The translations under genes and the position numbers were made by a program. The notes under the pieces were generated by a model, which saw nothing but the letters and a program-made list of their open reading frames with translations, did no database searches and was not told the origin of the DNA. Shown in pieces: positions 47,560 to 59,380 of a DNA stretch of 64,000 nt; positions within the stretch are counted from its first letter, which is position 1; each line of letters begins with the position of its first letter. Location: positions 558,001-622,000 of the forward strand of contig JANVAS020000223.1 of NCBI GenBank assembly GCA_027563935.2. The letters are read 5' to 3'. This stretch comes from Costus lasius. Lineage: Eukaryota > Streptophyta > Magnoliopsida > Zingiberales > Costaceae.

Positions 47560-49235
47560 TGTTGGGGTATGCCCTTAAGGCTAATGTTTGAGGCCTTGGG
47601 ATTCTTTCAGTATCATGTATAAACTCTTATGTTTATAAAGGCAATGGTTGTTATTCAGTTTGTTACATTGTCTGCTGCAATAAGTGTGCTTCTGAATAAT
47701 GTCTCAATGATGTTCAGCTAGGCTGACATGCTGTAAGTCCTTAGTCGAGATATCTTGGTGAACATGAGACAGCCTTGATATGATTGAGACTAATATGTGC
47801 TCTAATCTTATAGGATGCTTCGAGCATGGAATAAAATGTAGACTCATGGGTACATTGGATGTACTGGACAGACCCTACTAGGATATTCAATTGCTTGTCA
47901 CAATGTGAATAATCCTTGTATGCAACAAGTGGCACATGTCCTCTGACTTGAGATCACTTGTGTTTCTAAATGATGAATGTCATTGTTTTGAGGTAGTTCA
48001 ATATCATTTGAAACATAATGGTTATAGACTATCTTGGATAATGATCATGAGTCAGGTTAGGACACTAGTGATAGATATAGGATTGTCGTCTCCTTGATTG
48101 GAGTGTGATGTTCTAAAAGGGCCCCCTGAATGAGATGATTGAGAAAGTGTATGGCCATACCCAGGTGACTATGATCATCTGATCTAATCATGCTCATCAT
48201 ATTGGAGTTACAGGCTTGACACGCTTGTCCAATAAGAACATCCAGTGGCAAAGGAAATATGTATGCCTTGTGAATGGATTCACACTTGTGCTGTGGTTTG
48301 GGAGTAGTCTTGGAAGACTCTTTCCTTTATATCGGGAGACAGTGATGTGTTGCTAGATACCCCTCACTGATCGTGATAACGAAAGTTATCGTTACCGACA
48401 TTTAAAGGAAACCCTTAGGGTCGCACAATTTGATGATATGACTTACTTAAGTCAGATCGTGTGGACTGAATTCTTTGGGTTCAGTTTAAAGGGGTTTAAA
48501 CTCTGATCGTAAGTGAGATCTGGTCTGATCATGTTTGATTGGTTAGGGCTTAAGATTGGTAAGCTTCGATCGAGAGAATGGATGCTAGATCGGTGAGATC
48601 AAGAGCATCTTGAGATGTGCGGTTAGATCTTGAGCCATTTGGTTCATAGGAGATCTAGACCAAAGCTTGGCCTAGTTTGGTCTTTGAACCAAACCAACTT
48701 GAACCGGTTCACATGTGTGAACGCATGGTTCAAAGTTTCATGGCCTTTTGATCGGTTATAGATCATCAAGGCGCATGACTTCCATTTATGGTAAGTCATG
48801 AAGGGCCTCTTTAAACGCCATAACGCATATGCGTTGCTCTCTTCACTTCAATGCCTTGCACTTTCGTTTGGAGGAAGTTGACGAGAAGGAGAGGTTTTGA
48901 CAAGGAGCTCTCGGCCAAAGAGAATCATCTCATCCCTTCCATACGACAAGCATTTTGAAGAACCTTGCTAGCACAAGGATCTCAAAGAGTAGCCGACTTC
49001 ATCTTGTGTGCGCACCGTTTGGAGGAGATCAATTTTGTTCTCTTGATTCCAAGACACCACTCACACAATGGCTATGGTATGATCTTTCATTCATACTTGC
49101 AAGTTTTCGACAAGTTGATCATATGTTTCTTCAAATGATCCCAAGGAAACCCTAGCTTCCTCTATGAAATTCTTGATATGCGCCCCTTTAGGGTTTCACC
49201 CCCTTGCGCTCCCCCTTGAAGGGGACCCCCCTACA
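47560..49235 (+). repeat. 5' LTR of B
   Basis: Starts TGTTGGGGTATGCCCTTAAG and ends GGACCCCCCTACA, 1,676 bp. The first 42 bp are repeated exactly at 54923-54964. The end was set by the primer-binding site TGGTATCAGAGG (49238-49249). No ORF inside it is credible. Confidence 0.88.
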
Positions 49236-49237
49236 AT

Positions 49238-49249
49238 TGGTATCAGAGG
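49238..49249 (+). other. Primer-binding site of B (initiator tRNA-Met)
   Basis: TGGTATCAGAGG lies two bases after the LTR end and is a full match to the usual plant copia site. Confidence 0.9.
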
Positions 49250-51018
49250 TTGCGGTTATTGCTTGATTCATATGATTGCTTATATGTGATCCTTGTTTGC
49301 GTTTGCAAAGAGTAGATCTAATAACATGCCGAAAAACTACATGCTAGTTTAAGAACTTCGATGTATGTTTAATGATTGATGGCGCATGTTTGTTGGCGCT
49401 TCTTACATGTTGTTTTTGACAAAACAAAGGATCATGCGCGCCTCATTAGATCTAAGGTGCCCCTACTTTAAACCCTTAGATGGGTTGATGGGGTTGAAAT
49501 CATCTTCTAGGTTAGATCCAAATAGTCTGATCAGACCATCTGACAGCCTAGATGGGTTGACCAGATAGCACCTGTGCGCAAGCACGAGGTGGCTATAGGT
49601 CGACTGCATCAAGGGCGTGTAGCGAGGTCTGGTTGAGACGGCTACTGAACACACATGAGTTAGGCCCGGGGTCACACCCGCTTGCCGAAACTCATGAGGG
49701 TTGTTCAGCCCTTTGCGCATGCATGGTTGACCATTAGGTCAACTCAAGTCAGTTAGGACTTGGTGCATGCAAGGGCAGTGGATCTGACTAGATGGATGAG
49801 TGGATCCCTATCAATGGACCATTGTAAGGTTGTAGGGCACATAAGAAAATTAAAGTAAGGTTGTAGGGCACATAAGAAAATTAAAATGATGCCAATGGGT
49901 TTTCAAAATTTTATTTTCTTGTTAAATGGATCACATGTTGATTTGATGCCATGATGTTTGTCTATTTCATCTTATGTGGGTTGCCCATTTAATGTGTGCT
50001 GTGCTGGGGCCTGCGAGCCTGGATCAATTGTAAATTATTATTATTGTGATCTGTGCATCACATGTTAATTAATTTATGAAATGTAATTGACCTGCATGTC
50101 AATCTTGTCTAGATAGATTAAAATGTACTTTTAATCTGACAAGAACTCAAAGCACACATAACAGAGGCGCACCTGTGCTGCAGAAGGCGCTTGGGGCCCT
50201 GGTCTGGGCCAGATGAGAGGCAAAAGACCCAAGAAGCAAGTGAAGACTTAAGATAACTTAAGGTCTTACTTAGGGTTATTGGGCGTTTACCACATAAGAT
50301 CATCATGCTTTCTTTTATTGTTTCAATAATTAGACTTGCATGATTGATTTATCTTCTGCTATCACCATAGGGTCTGCATGATAGTTAAGAAGATAAAAGA
50401 CCGTTAAAATCCAACGCTAAAATATCAAGCTCGATAGCCTTCTGACGCGAAACCTCACTGTTCTGACTATCGTTGGAGCCGTGTTGTACCCACTCAGTGG
50501 GCACGTCCATCTATCTTCAGACGGTGTGTGATTTCACCTGTGTGTTACAGAGAAGGGATTTATCGCTTCTCGTTGCTCAGCATAGCACGTGGTGGTCCAG
50601 GGAGTAGGTCGGGTTAGCTTGACCATGTAGGCTACATATGAGGCATATGGTAGCTATATGGAGGCAGCCATCTGAGGGATCAGAGACTGTGTTGTACCAA
50701 CTCAGTTGGCACAGTCTGCTGGATTGCCCAGATGAAGGGGAATCGCACGGGTTGGCGATTGGCAGGGACTGCCTACCAGAAATTAGTGCTTGTACTCTCT
50801 GTGCATCTTATCTCGCCTGAGCGGGACGCGGAGACCAAGTATGAAATCTGGATCCCATCTCACTAAAAGAGTGTTACTCTTTCGGGCTGTTTTGCTGGAT
50901 TTTTCAGCCAGATAAAATAGTGAAAAAAGAATCATTCTTAAGTCCTGGATTGATTCTAAACATTGATACTGACCTTGCTGTTCTTGCATTGTTGTAGATT
51001 CCTGCAGCAACGAACACC
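49250..51018 (+). other. Untranslated leader of B
   Basis: About 1.8 kb without a supported gene. It contains two related palindromic words, GTACCCACTCAGTGGGCAC (50486-50504) and GTACCAACTCAGTTGGCAC (50695-50713), each a hairpin with a CTCAG/ACTC loop. These may be RNA structure or packaging signals. Confidence 0.6.
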
Positions 51019-54000
51019 ATGAGCTTCAATGTGCGATCCCTACTGGAAAGGGAGAAGTTTGTTGGGCCAAACTTCTCAGACTGGTTCGGACACCTTAAGA
51101 TCGTTCTTAAGGCTGAGAGGAAACTGTATGTCCTCGAGACGGCTATACCGCCTCAACCCGCTGCGAACGCCGCAAGGGCGGTTCGCGATGCCTATGAAAA
51201 GCATGTCAATGATAGCATTGATGTCGCTTGCCTGATGCTAGCGTCTATGACGCCACCGCTGCAGCGTCAGCATGAGGATATGTCTGCTATAGAAATTATA
51301 GCAAACCTCAAGATGTTGTATGCTGCACAGGCGAGGACTGAACGCTATAATCTGACCAAGCTTTTCTTTCAGAGCAAACTGGCTGAAGGGAGTCCAGTGG
51401 GAGCTCATGTGCTCAAGATGATTGGGCACAAAGAGGCTCTAGAGAAACTGGGGCATACCATCAACCAGGAGCTTGCTGTAGACATTATTCTGCAGTCTCT
51501 CCCGGCCTCCTTCGATGCGTTCATTATTAATTTTAATATGAACAAGATCGACTGTACTCCGGCAGAGTTGCTGAATATGCTCTTGACTACGGAGGAGACT
51601 CTGAAGGGAAAGCCTTCAACCTCTGTCTTGATGTTCCCTTCCAGGAACAAGAAGAAGGGGAAGAAGGGCAAAGCCCCTGTCAAGAACTACAGCAAGGCTC
51701 TGAAACAAAAGGTGAAGCGGTCGAAGGACAACAGATGTTTCCACTGTGGCCAGCTGGGTCACTGGAAAAAGGACTGTAAAGCGCTCCAAGGAGACAAGAA
51801 GGGAAGCATCGCTTCTGGCTCAGGTATATTTGTGACTGAGGTCATGATATCATCTTCTTCTATTTCATGGGTGTTGGACACTGCATGTGGAGTTCACATT
51901 TGTTCAAATGTACAGGAACTCAAGAGAAGAAGACAGGTGGGACAGCATGAGGTGGACCTACGAGTTGGAAACGGGGCACGGGTTGTTGCTGTTGCTGTAG
52001 GGGTTTATTACATCTCATTACCATCTGGACTTGTATTGGAACTAGACAATTGTTATTTTGTTCTGAGTATTACGAAAAATATTATCTCTATTCCTGCTCT
52101 TGTCAGGAAAGGATTTGCCTTTGAATGCAATATTTCAAAGTGTGTTCTATCTTATGATAATATTGTTTATGCTTCTGGATCAATTAACAATGGGTTATTC
52201 ATGTTGGACATGGAATGTTCTATACAAAATATTGATAATAAGAAAGCCAAGTATGCTGATGATAGCACCTTGCTATGGCATAGTCGTTTAGGCCATATTA
52301 ACAAGAAACGCATTAAGCGGTTGCATGATCATGGACTGCTGGGATCATTCTCCTATGAGGAGATTGATACATGCAAAGCTTGTTTAATGGGTAAAATGAC
52401 GAAGGCTCCTTTTCCTCACAAAGGTCAAAGGGCTTCAGGTTTACTTGACCTTATACACAGTGATGTATGTGGGCCGTTTAGTAAATATGCCACAGGTGGC
52501 TATTCATACTTCATTACCTTTACTGATGATTTCAGTAGATATGGGTATGTCTATCTAATGAGACATAAGAGTGAATCTTTTGACAAGTTCAAAGAGTTCA
52601 AGAATGAAGTACAGAATCAGCTAGGCCGAAATATCAAGGCACTTCGTTCTGATCGAGGTGGAGAATACCTAAGTCGAGAATTTACTGACTATCTGAAGGA
52701 GTGTGGGATTATCTCACAGCTCACTCCGCCAGGAACACCGCAATGGAATGGTGTGTCCGAGAGGAGGAATAGAACCTTACTAGATATGGTTCGTTCAATG
52801 ATGAGTCAGGCTACTCTACCTTACTCCTTTTGGGGTTTTGCACTGGAAACAGCTGCAAAGGTACTAAACCGAGTGCCATCTAAGGCAGTTTCAAAGACGC
52901 CATATGAGTTATGGTATGGGAAACAGCCAAGCTTGACATTTATTAAGATCTGGGGTTGGAGGCTTATGTCAAAAAGCTCGCCTCTGGGAAACTAGAGAGC
53001 AGATCTGAGAAATGTATCTTTGTCGGATACCCTAAAGAAACTAAGGGTTATTATTTCTACGATCCCAAAGAGAACAAGGTATTTGTTGCTCGGACGGTAG
53101 TTTTTCTTGAGAAGGAGTTTCTTCTGCAAGAAGCCAATGGGAGAGAAATAAAGCTGGATGAGAATCCAGAGGAAGGACAAAGTAGTCAAGCACAGTTGGA
53201 TGAGCCTGAGCCAGTTGAGCAGGTTATTGAACAACCTGAGGCTCAGATATCACGGGAACCGCGTAGATCGGGAAGGATCCGTCGACAGCCTGAACGCTAT
53301 GACGGAGTCTACATCATTGATAATGATGAACCCCTTACTTATGCGGATGCGGTCAGTGGACCGGAGTCAGCTAGATGGCTTGAAGCTATGCGAGCCGAAA
53401 TGGACTCCATGTCAGATAACCAAGTCTGGGATTTGGTTGATCCGCCTCCGGGAGTAATCCCTATAGGCTGTAAATGGATCTTCAAGAAGAAGATTGACAT
53501 GGATGGTAACGTGATTACCTATAAAGGCAGGCTAGTTGTGAAAGGTTTCAAACAAATCTACGGGATAGATTATGATGAAACTTTCTCTCCTGTAGCCATG
53601 TTCAAGTCTATTCAGATTCTTTTCGCGATAGCAGCATATTACGATTATGAGATCTGGCAAATGGATGTGAAGACCGCTTTCCTTAATGGAAAACTGGATG
53701 AGGATGTGTATATGACACAACCTGAAGGTTTCACTAATCCATCAGATCGTCATAAATTATGCAAATTAAAGAAGTCCATTTATGGACTTAAACAAGCATC
53801 TAGAAGCTGGAATATTCGTTTTGATGAATTAATCTGTGAGTTTGGTTTCATCAAGAACGAAGATGACCCGTGTGTATATAAGAGGTTTAGTGGGAGCGTG
53901 ATTACTTTCCTAGTCCTCTACGTCGATGATATCTTAATCATTGGAAACGATATTCCTGAACTGCATGCTGTTAAAGCATGGTTAGGAAAATGTTTCCAGA

Positions 54001-54902
54001 TGAAAGATCTAGGAGAAGCAGCCTATGTATTAGGTGTGAAGATCTACAGGGATAGATCTAAGAGGCTTCTCGGGCTGTGCCAGAGTACTTACATCGATAA
54101 GGTCCTGGAGAGATTCCATTTAGAGAATTCTAAAAGAGGATATCTTCCAGTCAGACATGGTCTGAATCTTTCAAAGAGTCAGTGTCCACAAACACAGACT
54201 GAGAAAGATGAAATGGACAATACGCCTTATGCTTCGGCTATTGGGTCCATTATGTATGCGATGTTGTGTACTCGCCCAGACGTCGCTTACGGGTTAAGCG
54301 TGACCAGTCGATTCCAAAGTAATCCAGGTCAGGCACACTGGATTGCAGTCAAGAACATTTTGAAATATCTGCGGAGGACCAAAGATATGTTCTTGATATA
54401 TGGTGGTCAGGAAGAACTCAGTATTGAAGGATATACTGACGCTTCGTTCCAGTCGGACCAGGATGATTTTCGATCGCAATCAGGCTATGTTTTTAGCTTG
54501 AATGGAGGAGCAGTGGTGTGAAAAAGTTTCAAACAGTCTACTGTTGCTGATTCCACAACAGAAGCCGAGTATGTTGCAGCCTCGGAAGCATCCAAGGAGG
54601 CAGTGTGGATTCGTAAGTTCATTAAGGAACTTGGTGTCGTTCCTTCGAGTGCAGATCCTTTGGTTATCTTCTGTGATAACACTGGAGCAATCGCACAAGC
54701 AAAGGAACCACGGTCGCACCAGAAGTCCAAGCACATACAGAGACGGTTTCACTTGATCCGGGAGATCATTGATTGTGGCGAGATCAAAATTTGCAAGGTT
54801 CATACAGATGACAATCTGGCTGACCCGCTTACCAAGCCTCTGGCGCAGCAGAAGCATGAGAAGCACTGTAATAATATGGGTTTGAGATTTCTCAACCATT
54901 AG
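51019..54902 (+). pseudogene. gag-pol polyprotein of copia element B
   Basis: ATG 51019 (MSFNVRSLLEREKFVGPNFS) opens a frame of 658 codons. Domains: gag (residues 1-200), basic linker, zinc knuckle CFHCGQLGHWKKDC (about 240-253), protease WVLDTACGVHIC (about 284), GAG-pre-integrase HSRLGHINKKRIKRL with CKAC (about 420-460), and integrase core with HSDVCGPF, SDRGGEY and NGVSERRNR as the D,D,E triad. One base is missing near 52953-52958 (WGWRLM instead of WGCEAY), shifting the frame. The rest runs from 52956 to 54521: RT with [15 protein letters not shown] and LVLYVDDILI, and RNase H with YTDASFQSDQDD. TGA at 54519-54521 replaces a Trp, after which STTEAEYVAASEA and KSKHIQRRFHLIRE continue to the true stop at 54900-54902. 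Two lesions only, so this copy decayed recently. Confidence 0.93.
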
Positions 54903-54922
54903 ATTAAGTGCAAGTGGGAGAT

Positions 54923-54964
54923 TGTTGGGGTATGCCCTTAAGGCTAATGTTTGAGGCCTTGGGA
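54923..54964 (+). repeat. 42-bp stub of the 3' LTR of B
   Basis: Identical to 47560-47601, starting right after the polypurine tract. At 54965 the sequence passes directly into the LTR of C (GCCATCACGGGCATGATG). About 1.6 kb of LTR is gone. Confidence 0.9.
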
Positions 54965-55576
54965 GCCATCACGGGCATGATGACCATCACGGCCATGCCA
55001 TGACGAGTTCGACAGTCTGCGACGATGTAAACATGGTCATGATGATGGACACAGGCAGGCCGTGATGGGCGCGTAAAATTCTAGAATGATGAACACGGGT
55101 GTGCGCACACTAGTGAAGACTTTGGCAACTTTTTGATTTGAAACTTGTCATGGCTGTGATGGTGAACACGGGCAAGCCGTGATAGGTTCGTAATACGCTG
55201 AACACACCCATTCCCCAGGCCGTGATGGCTTCGCTGGAATTTTTGAATTCTGGTGGTCACGGCCAACTTTGGAACTGGGATAGCTGAGAAGGCCGAAATG
55301 ATCATGGCCAGGCCGTGATCACTATAAAATACTCCAAAAAATCTAAAATTTTTTCTTGTGACCTAAGGAATCTGTGATGAATCTTTCTATAACTTTAAAT
55401 CTTTAAAAATCTTTACGAAAATGAGATAAAATGACCTGTATTTCACAAACAATGAAAGAATAGTGAAGATTCCGAACTTTACAAGAAAAGATGCTAAATG
55501 AAGTTGTACAATAAGAATAAAGCTTGTAAAGAGTGTATAAATAAGACTTTAAATCTATTAGAAATAACACTTATCA
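54965..55576 (-). repeat. 5' LTR of C, start (U3) part
   Basis: On the minus strand it starts TGATAAGTGTTATTTC at 55576. The U3 contains at least eight ACGGCC/GGCCGTGA/CATGGCC motifs between 55320 and 54965. It pairs with 39609-40213. The TATA box of this LTR lies beyond copia B, at 47448-47439. Confidence 0.88.
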
Positions 55577-58114
55577 GTTGGCTAGACAAAAGGTTATCAC
55601 TGTGGTTCAGAATAACCAATTGAAAGAATGCTCTCACTATATGGTAGGGAAGCAAGCTAAAGTTACATTTAAAAGTCAATCTTCTTCAAGGAAGCCGAAT
55701 GTACTTGATCTAGTACATTCTGACGTGTTCGGTCCTATGAAGAAAAGAACTTTGGGTGGCTCTCTCTATTTTGTCACATTCATTGATGATCATTCAAGGA
55801 AGATATGAGTCTATACCTTGAAGACAAAAGATCAAGTATTGCAATCCTTCAAGCAATTTCAAGACAGTATTAGGCATCAAAGGACACGGTATTAGGCATC
55901 AAAGGACACCTCCCAAGACCCCTCAGCTAAATGGCGTGGCTGAGAGAATGAATGAGACTCTAATGGAGAGAGTTAGGTGCTTACAGTTGTGCATGTACTA
56001 AATCGCTCACCATGTATTCCTCTGCAACTTGAAGTTCTAGAGAAGATTTGGTTAGGAAAAAATGTGTTTTATGCACATTTAAGAGTCTTTGGATGTAAAG
56101 CATACGTGCACATCCCAAAAGATGAAAGATCCAAGCTGGATGTGAAAACCCGATAGTGCATATTCCTTGGTTATGGCCAAAATGAATTTGGGTATAAGCT
56201 GTATGATCCTGTTCAAAAGAAAATTATTAGGAGTATAGATGTTGTATTTGTAGAAGACCAAACAATGTAATACATCAACAAGAATGAGAATGCGTCTTTT
56301 CAACTTAATGATGACTTGAGTGATTTAAATCCTGTCCCCCCTACCATGTGCTCATTATGATTTGGCTAAGACTAGCTCTTCTACACATGTTGATGTTGAA
56401 GAAGATGATGGAAATGAAGATGCTCAGTCCTCTGAATCAAATGCTTCAGAGCCTGATATACCTTTTAGGAGGTCCACGAGAGATAGATAGCCTTCCACCA
56501 GGTACCCCCCCCAAATGAGTACATATTGTTGACTGACGGGGGAGAACCTGAAGGTTATGATGAAGTTCTGGAAGATGAACACAAGAAAGAATGGCTAGAA
56601 GCTATGGCAGATGAGATGAAATCTCTTAAAGAAAATCAAACATTTGATTTAGTAAAGCTACCTAAGGGTAAGAGAGCTTTGAAAAATAGGTGGATCTATA
56701 AGCTGAAGCAAGATGTGAATGCACAAGTCCCAAGATACAAAGCCAAGTTGGTTGTCAAGGGATTTTCATAAAAAAAGGGCATCGATTTTGATGAGATATT
56801 TGCTCCAGTTGTTAAGATGTCATCTATTTGAGTTGTCCTAGCCTTAGCAACTAGTCTTAGATGTGGAGCAAATGGATGTGAAGACAGCCTTCCTACATGG
56901 TGATCTTAAGGAAGAGATTTATATGGAACAACTAGAGGGTTTTGTGGTGAAAGGCAAAAAGGACTATGTGTGTAAATTAAAGAAAAGCCTTTACGGTTTG
57001 AAGAAGGCACCAAGGCAATGGTATAAAAAGTTTGAATCAGTTATAGGGGAGCATGGCTACAAGAAAACCACTTCTGACCACTGTTCCTTTGTGAAAAAAT
57101 TCAGTAGTGATGATTTTATTATTCTACTGCTTTATGTTGATGACATGCTGATCGTTGGCAGGAATGCTTCAAGGATTAATCAATTAAAGAAGCAGTTTAG
57201 CAAGTCTTTCGCCATGAAGGACTTAGGACAAGCAAAACAAATTCTTGGTATAAGGATAAACCGGGATAGAGCCAACAAGAAGCTAACATTTTCACAAGAA
57301 GCTGACATTTCACAAGAAGCTTATATTGAGAAAGTGCTTCAAAGGTTCAACAATGGACAAGTGTAAAACAGTCTGCACATCTCTTGCTGCTCATTTTTCT
57401 TTGAGTGTTCAGCAATATCCTTCCACTGAGGAAGAGAAAAAGAGTATGCTAAATGTTCCATATGCTTCAGCAGTTAGAAGCCTGATGTATACTATGATAT
57501 GCACAAGGTCAGACATAGCACATGCTGTGGGAACTGTTAGCAGATTTCTTTCAAATCCTGGTAAAGAGCATTAGAATGCTGTTAAGTGGATTATGAGATA
57601 TCTACGAGGTACTTCCCTTTTAAAACTTACTCTGGGAAATGAGAAGCCCCTCCTCATTGGTTACACAGATTCTGACATGGCTGAAGATGTAGAGTCTCGC
57701 AAGTCTACTTCAGGGTACCTAATTACATTTGGTGGATGAGCTGTGGCTTGACAATCCAGACTTCAAAAGTGTGTTGCACTTTCTATTATTGAAGCTGAAT
57801 TTATTGCAGCTACTGAAGCTTACAAGGAGTTGCTTTGGATGAGAAAGTATGTTGAAGAGCTTGGCTTTGAGTAGGAGTCTTAAGTTCTGTTTTGTGATAG
57901 TCAGAGTGCTATCCACCTTGCTAAGAACTCTACATTCCATGCAAAGTCAAAACACATTGATGTGAGATATCATTGGATAAGAGATGTGCTAAATTCCAAG
58001 AAATTATCTCTTGAGATCCATATTGATCAGAATGGTTCAGATATGATGACTAAGGCATTGGTCAGAGAAAAACTAGAAGTTTGCCGTTTGATTGCTGGGA
58101 TGGCAGACCCCTCC
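55577..58114 (+). pseudogene. Integrase-RT-RNase H part of copia element A
   Basis: It resumes the A frame after element C with LARQKVITVVQNNQLKECSH and GKQAKVTFKS (GAG-pre-integrase; second Cys of the pair is Tyr). Then LDLVHSDVFGPMKKRTLGGS, the integrase core, with an internal deletion and duplication near 55870-55910 (repeated AGGCATCAAAGGACAC). RT has [40 protein letters not shown] and the catalytic [12 protein letters not shown]. The RNase H part includes YTDSDMAEDVESRKSTSGY and IIEAEFIAATEAYKELLWMR. More than ten stops and several frameshifts are visible; many stops replace Trp or Gln. Confidence 0.88.
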
Positions 58115-58119
58115 GCATA

Positions 58120-58136
58120 GTAGTGAAGGGGGACAT
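58120..58136 (+). other. Polypurine tract of A
   Basis: GTAGTGAAGGGGGACAT immediately precedes the 3' LTR at 58137, the position where plus-strand synthesis is primed. Confidence 0.8.
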
Positions 58137-59380
58137 TGTTGGGTGAGTTTCCCTCCTATGTGGAGGATGTCTCAGATTATGCCCATGTGGAGGATGACTA
58201 CATTGTGGATACACCTACAACTATCGTGGATACACTACTGCTATTGTGGATATGCATAGTACTTACCATTGATACACTGCAGCTATCGTGGATATGCTGC
58301 AAATTATCGTGGATACACTGCAGCTATCGTGGATACACTGCAGCTATTGTGGATATGCTACAGATCACCATAGATACACTGCAGATTATCGTGGATACAC
58401 TGCAGCTATGGTGGATATGCTGCAGATTATCGTGGATACACTGCAGCTATAGTGGATATGCTGCAGATCACCGTTGATACAATGCAGATTATCGTGGATA
58501 CACTGCAGCTATCATGGATACACTACTGCTATGGTGGATATGCACAGTACTTACTGTTGATACACTACAGCTATCGTGGATATGCTGCAGATTATCGTGG
58601 ATACACTATAGCTATCGTGGATACACTGCTGCTATGGTGGATATGCACAGTACTTATCATTGATACACTGCCGCTATAGTGGATACATACTAACGTGGAT
58701 GGGATGTGAATATCATGGATACATATATATCATGGATATATTGCACACCTTTCGTGGATACATTAGTGTATGTTTGACACGTGTTATTGTCATTCGGTTT
58801 TATTGAGTGTACGGGTGCATGCCGCGGTGCGTGAGAGAGCAGACGTGAAAAAGGCAGAGAGGAGAAGCTTCGGCGACAAGCTATGAACTTAGGGTAGTCT
58901 GCGTAAATCGGCCGCTGGCAAGACATTCACCGTTGGATCAGGTTGAAATTTTAGGAGATGGTTCGTGACTCAGTGTTCTACAATCTGAATGGTCAGATCA
59001 TCAAACTGAGGTCTCTATTTCTCACAGTCAGCCCAGAACTGAGATTAATATCTTTGGTGAATTCTTAACTCGTCTCCTCTCCTCTATTGTTTGCCAACTT
59101 TGTGTTGATGCTTGTCTAAGATCCAAGTTTATACTTGATGATATTGTTATGCTCCTAGCTGTTCTAGAAAGATTTGTAAGACCCATTAACTAATTTAGTG
59201 GAAGGTTTGAGCGGACTCTGGTCTCGTGGTTTTTCTTCCTCAAGTTGGGGAGGTTTTCCACATAAAATCTTGCTGTCTCTTGTCTTGTGATTTATTCCAC
59301 TGTCGTTTCTTATTTATATTGCTAGCTAGTTATTTAGTTAAATCTAGTAACATAGGATTTTTGTACCATCTCTCCAAACA
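58137..59380 (+). repeat. 3' LTR of A with minisatellite
   Basis: TGTTGGGTGAGTTTCCCTCC to CATCTCTCCAAACA, 1,244 bp. The 20-21 bp GTGGATA array lies at about 58203-58745. Its unit order differs from that of the 5' LTR by gain or loss of units, so the array changed after insertion. TGCCA at 59381-59385 is the right target duplicate. Confidence 0.92.

Larger units (their letters stand above)
47560..54964 (+). mobile_element. Ty1/copia retrotransposon B, nearly complete coding region
   Basis: 5' LTR 47560-49235, initiator-Met primer site at 49238, gag-pol 51019-54902 and polypurine tract AAGTGGGAGAT, then only 42 bp of a 3' LTR. It was inserted into the 5' LTR of C in the opposite orientation. 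It is the innermost and best preserved element of the nest. The lack of a full 3' LTR and of a right target duplicate implies a deletion after insertion. Confidence 0.92.
39609..55576 (-). mobile_element. Athila-type Ty3/gypsy element C lacking RT, RNase H and integrase
   Basis: Minus-strand order: 5' LTR (55576-54965 plus 47559-46525, split by copia B), primer site, gag, protease, a promoter-like block, an env-position ORF, 3' UTR with a polypurine-tract remnant, and a 3' LTR cut off at 39609. No reverse transcriptase, RNase H or integrase sequence exists between protease and the env-position ORF. C sits in A's pol between the protease and GAG-pre-integrase regions. Some 15-20 codons of A and about 1 kb of C's 3' LTR are missing at the left junction, so no target duplication remains. 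Confidence 0.88.
36884..59380 (+). mobile_element. Ty1/copia retrotransposon A, 22.5 kb with nested insertions
   Basis: LTRs at 36884-38107 and 58137-59380 have TGTTGGG...CAACA/AAACA ends. They flank a copia-type internal region (gag 38361-39608, then integrase, RT and RNase H at 55577-58114) interrupted by element C. The target duplicates are CGCCA (36879-36883) and TGCCA (59381-59385), differing by one C-to-T change in a CG dinucleotide. On removing A, the two halves of the UGT frame adjoin. The element has lost all coding capacity. Confidence 0.92.

Noticed and set aside
54480..54899. 139-codon minus-strand ORF
   Set aside because: Antisense shadow of the RNase H region of copia B.
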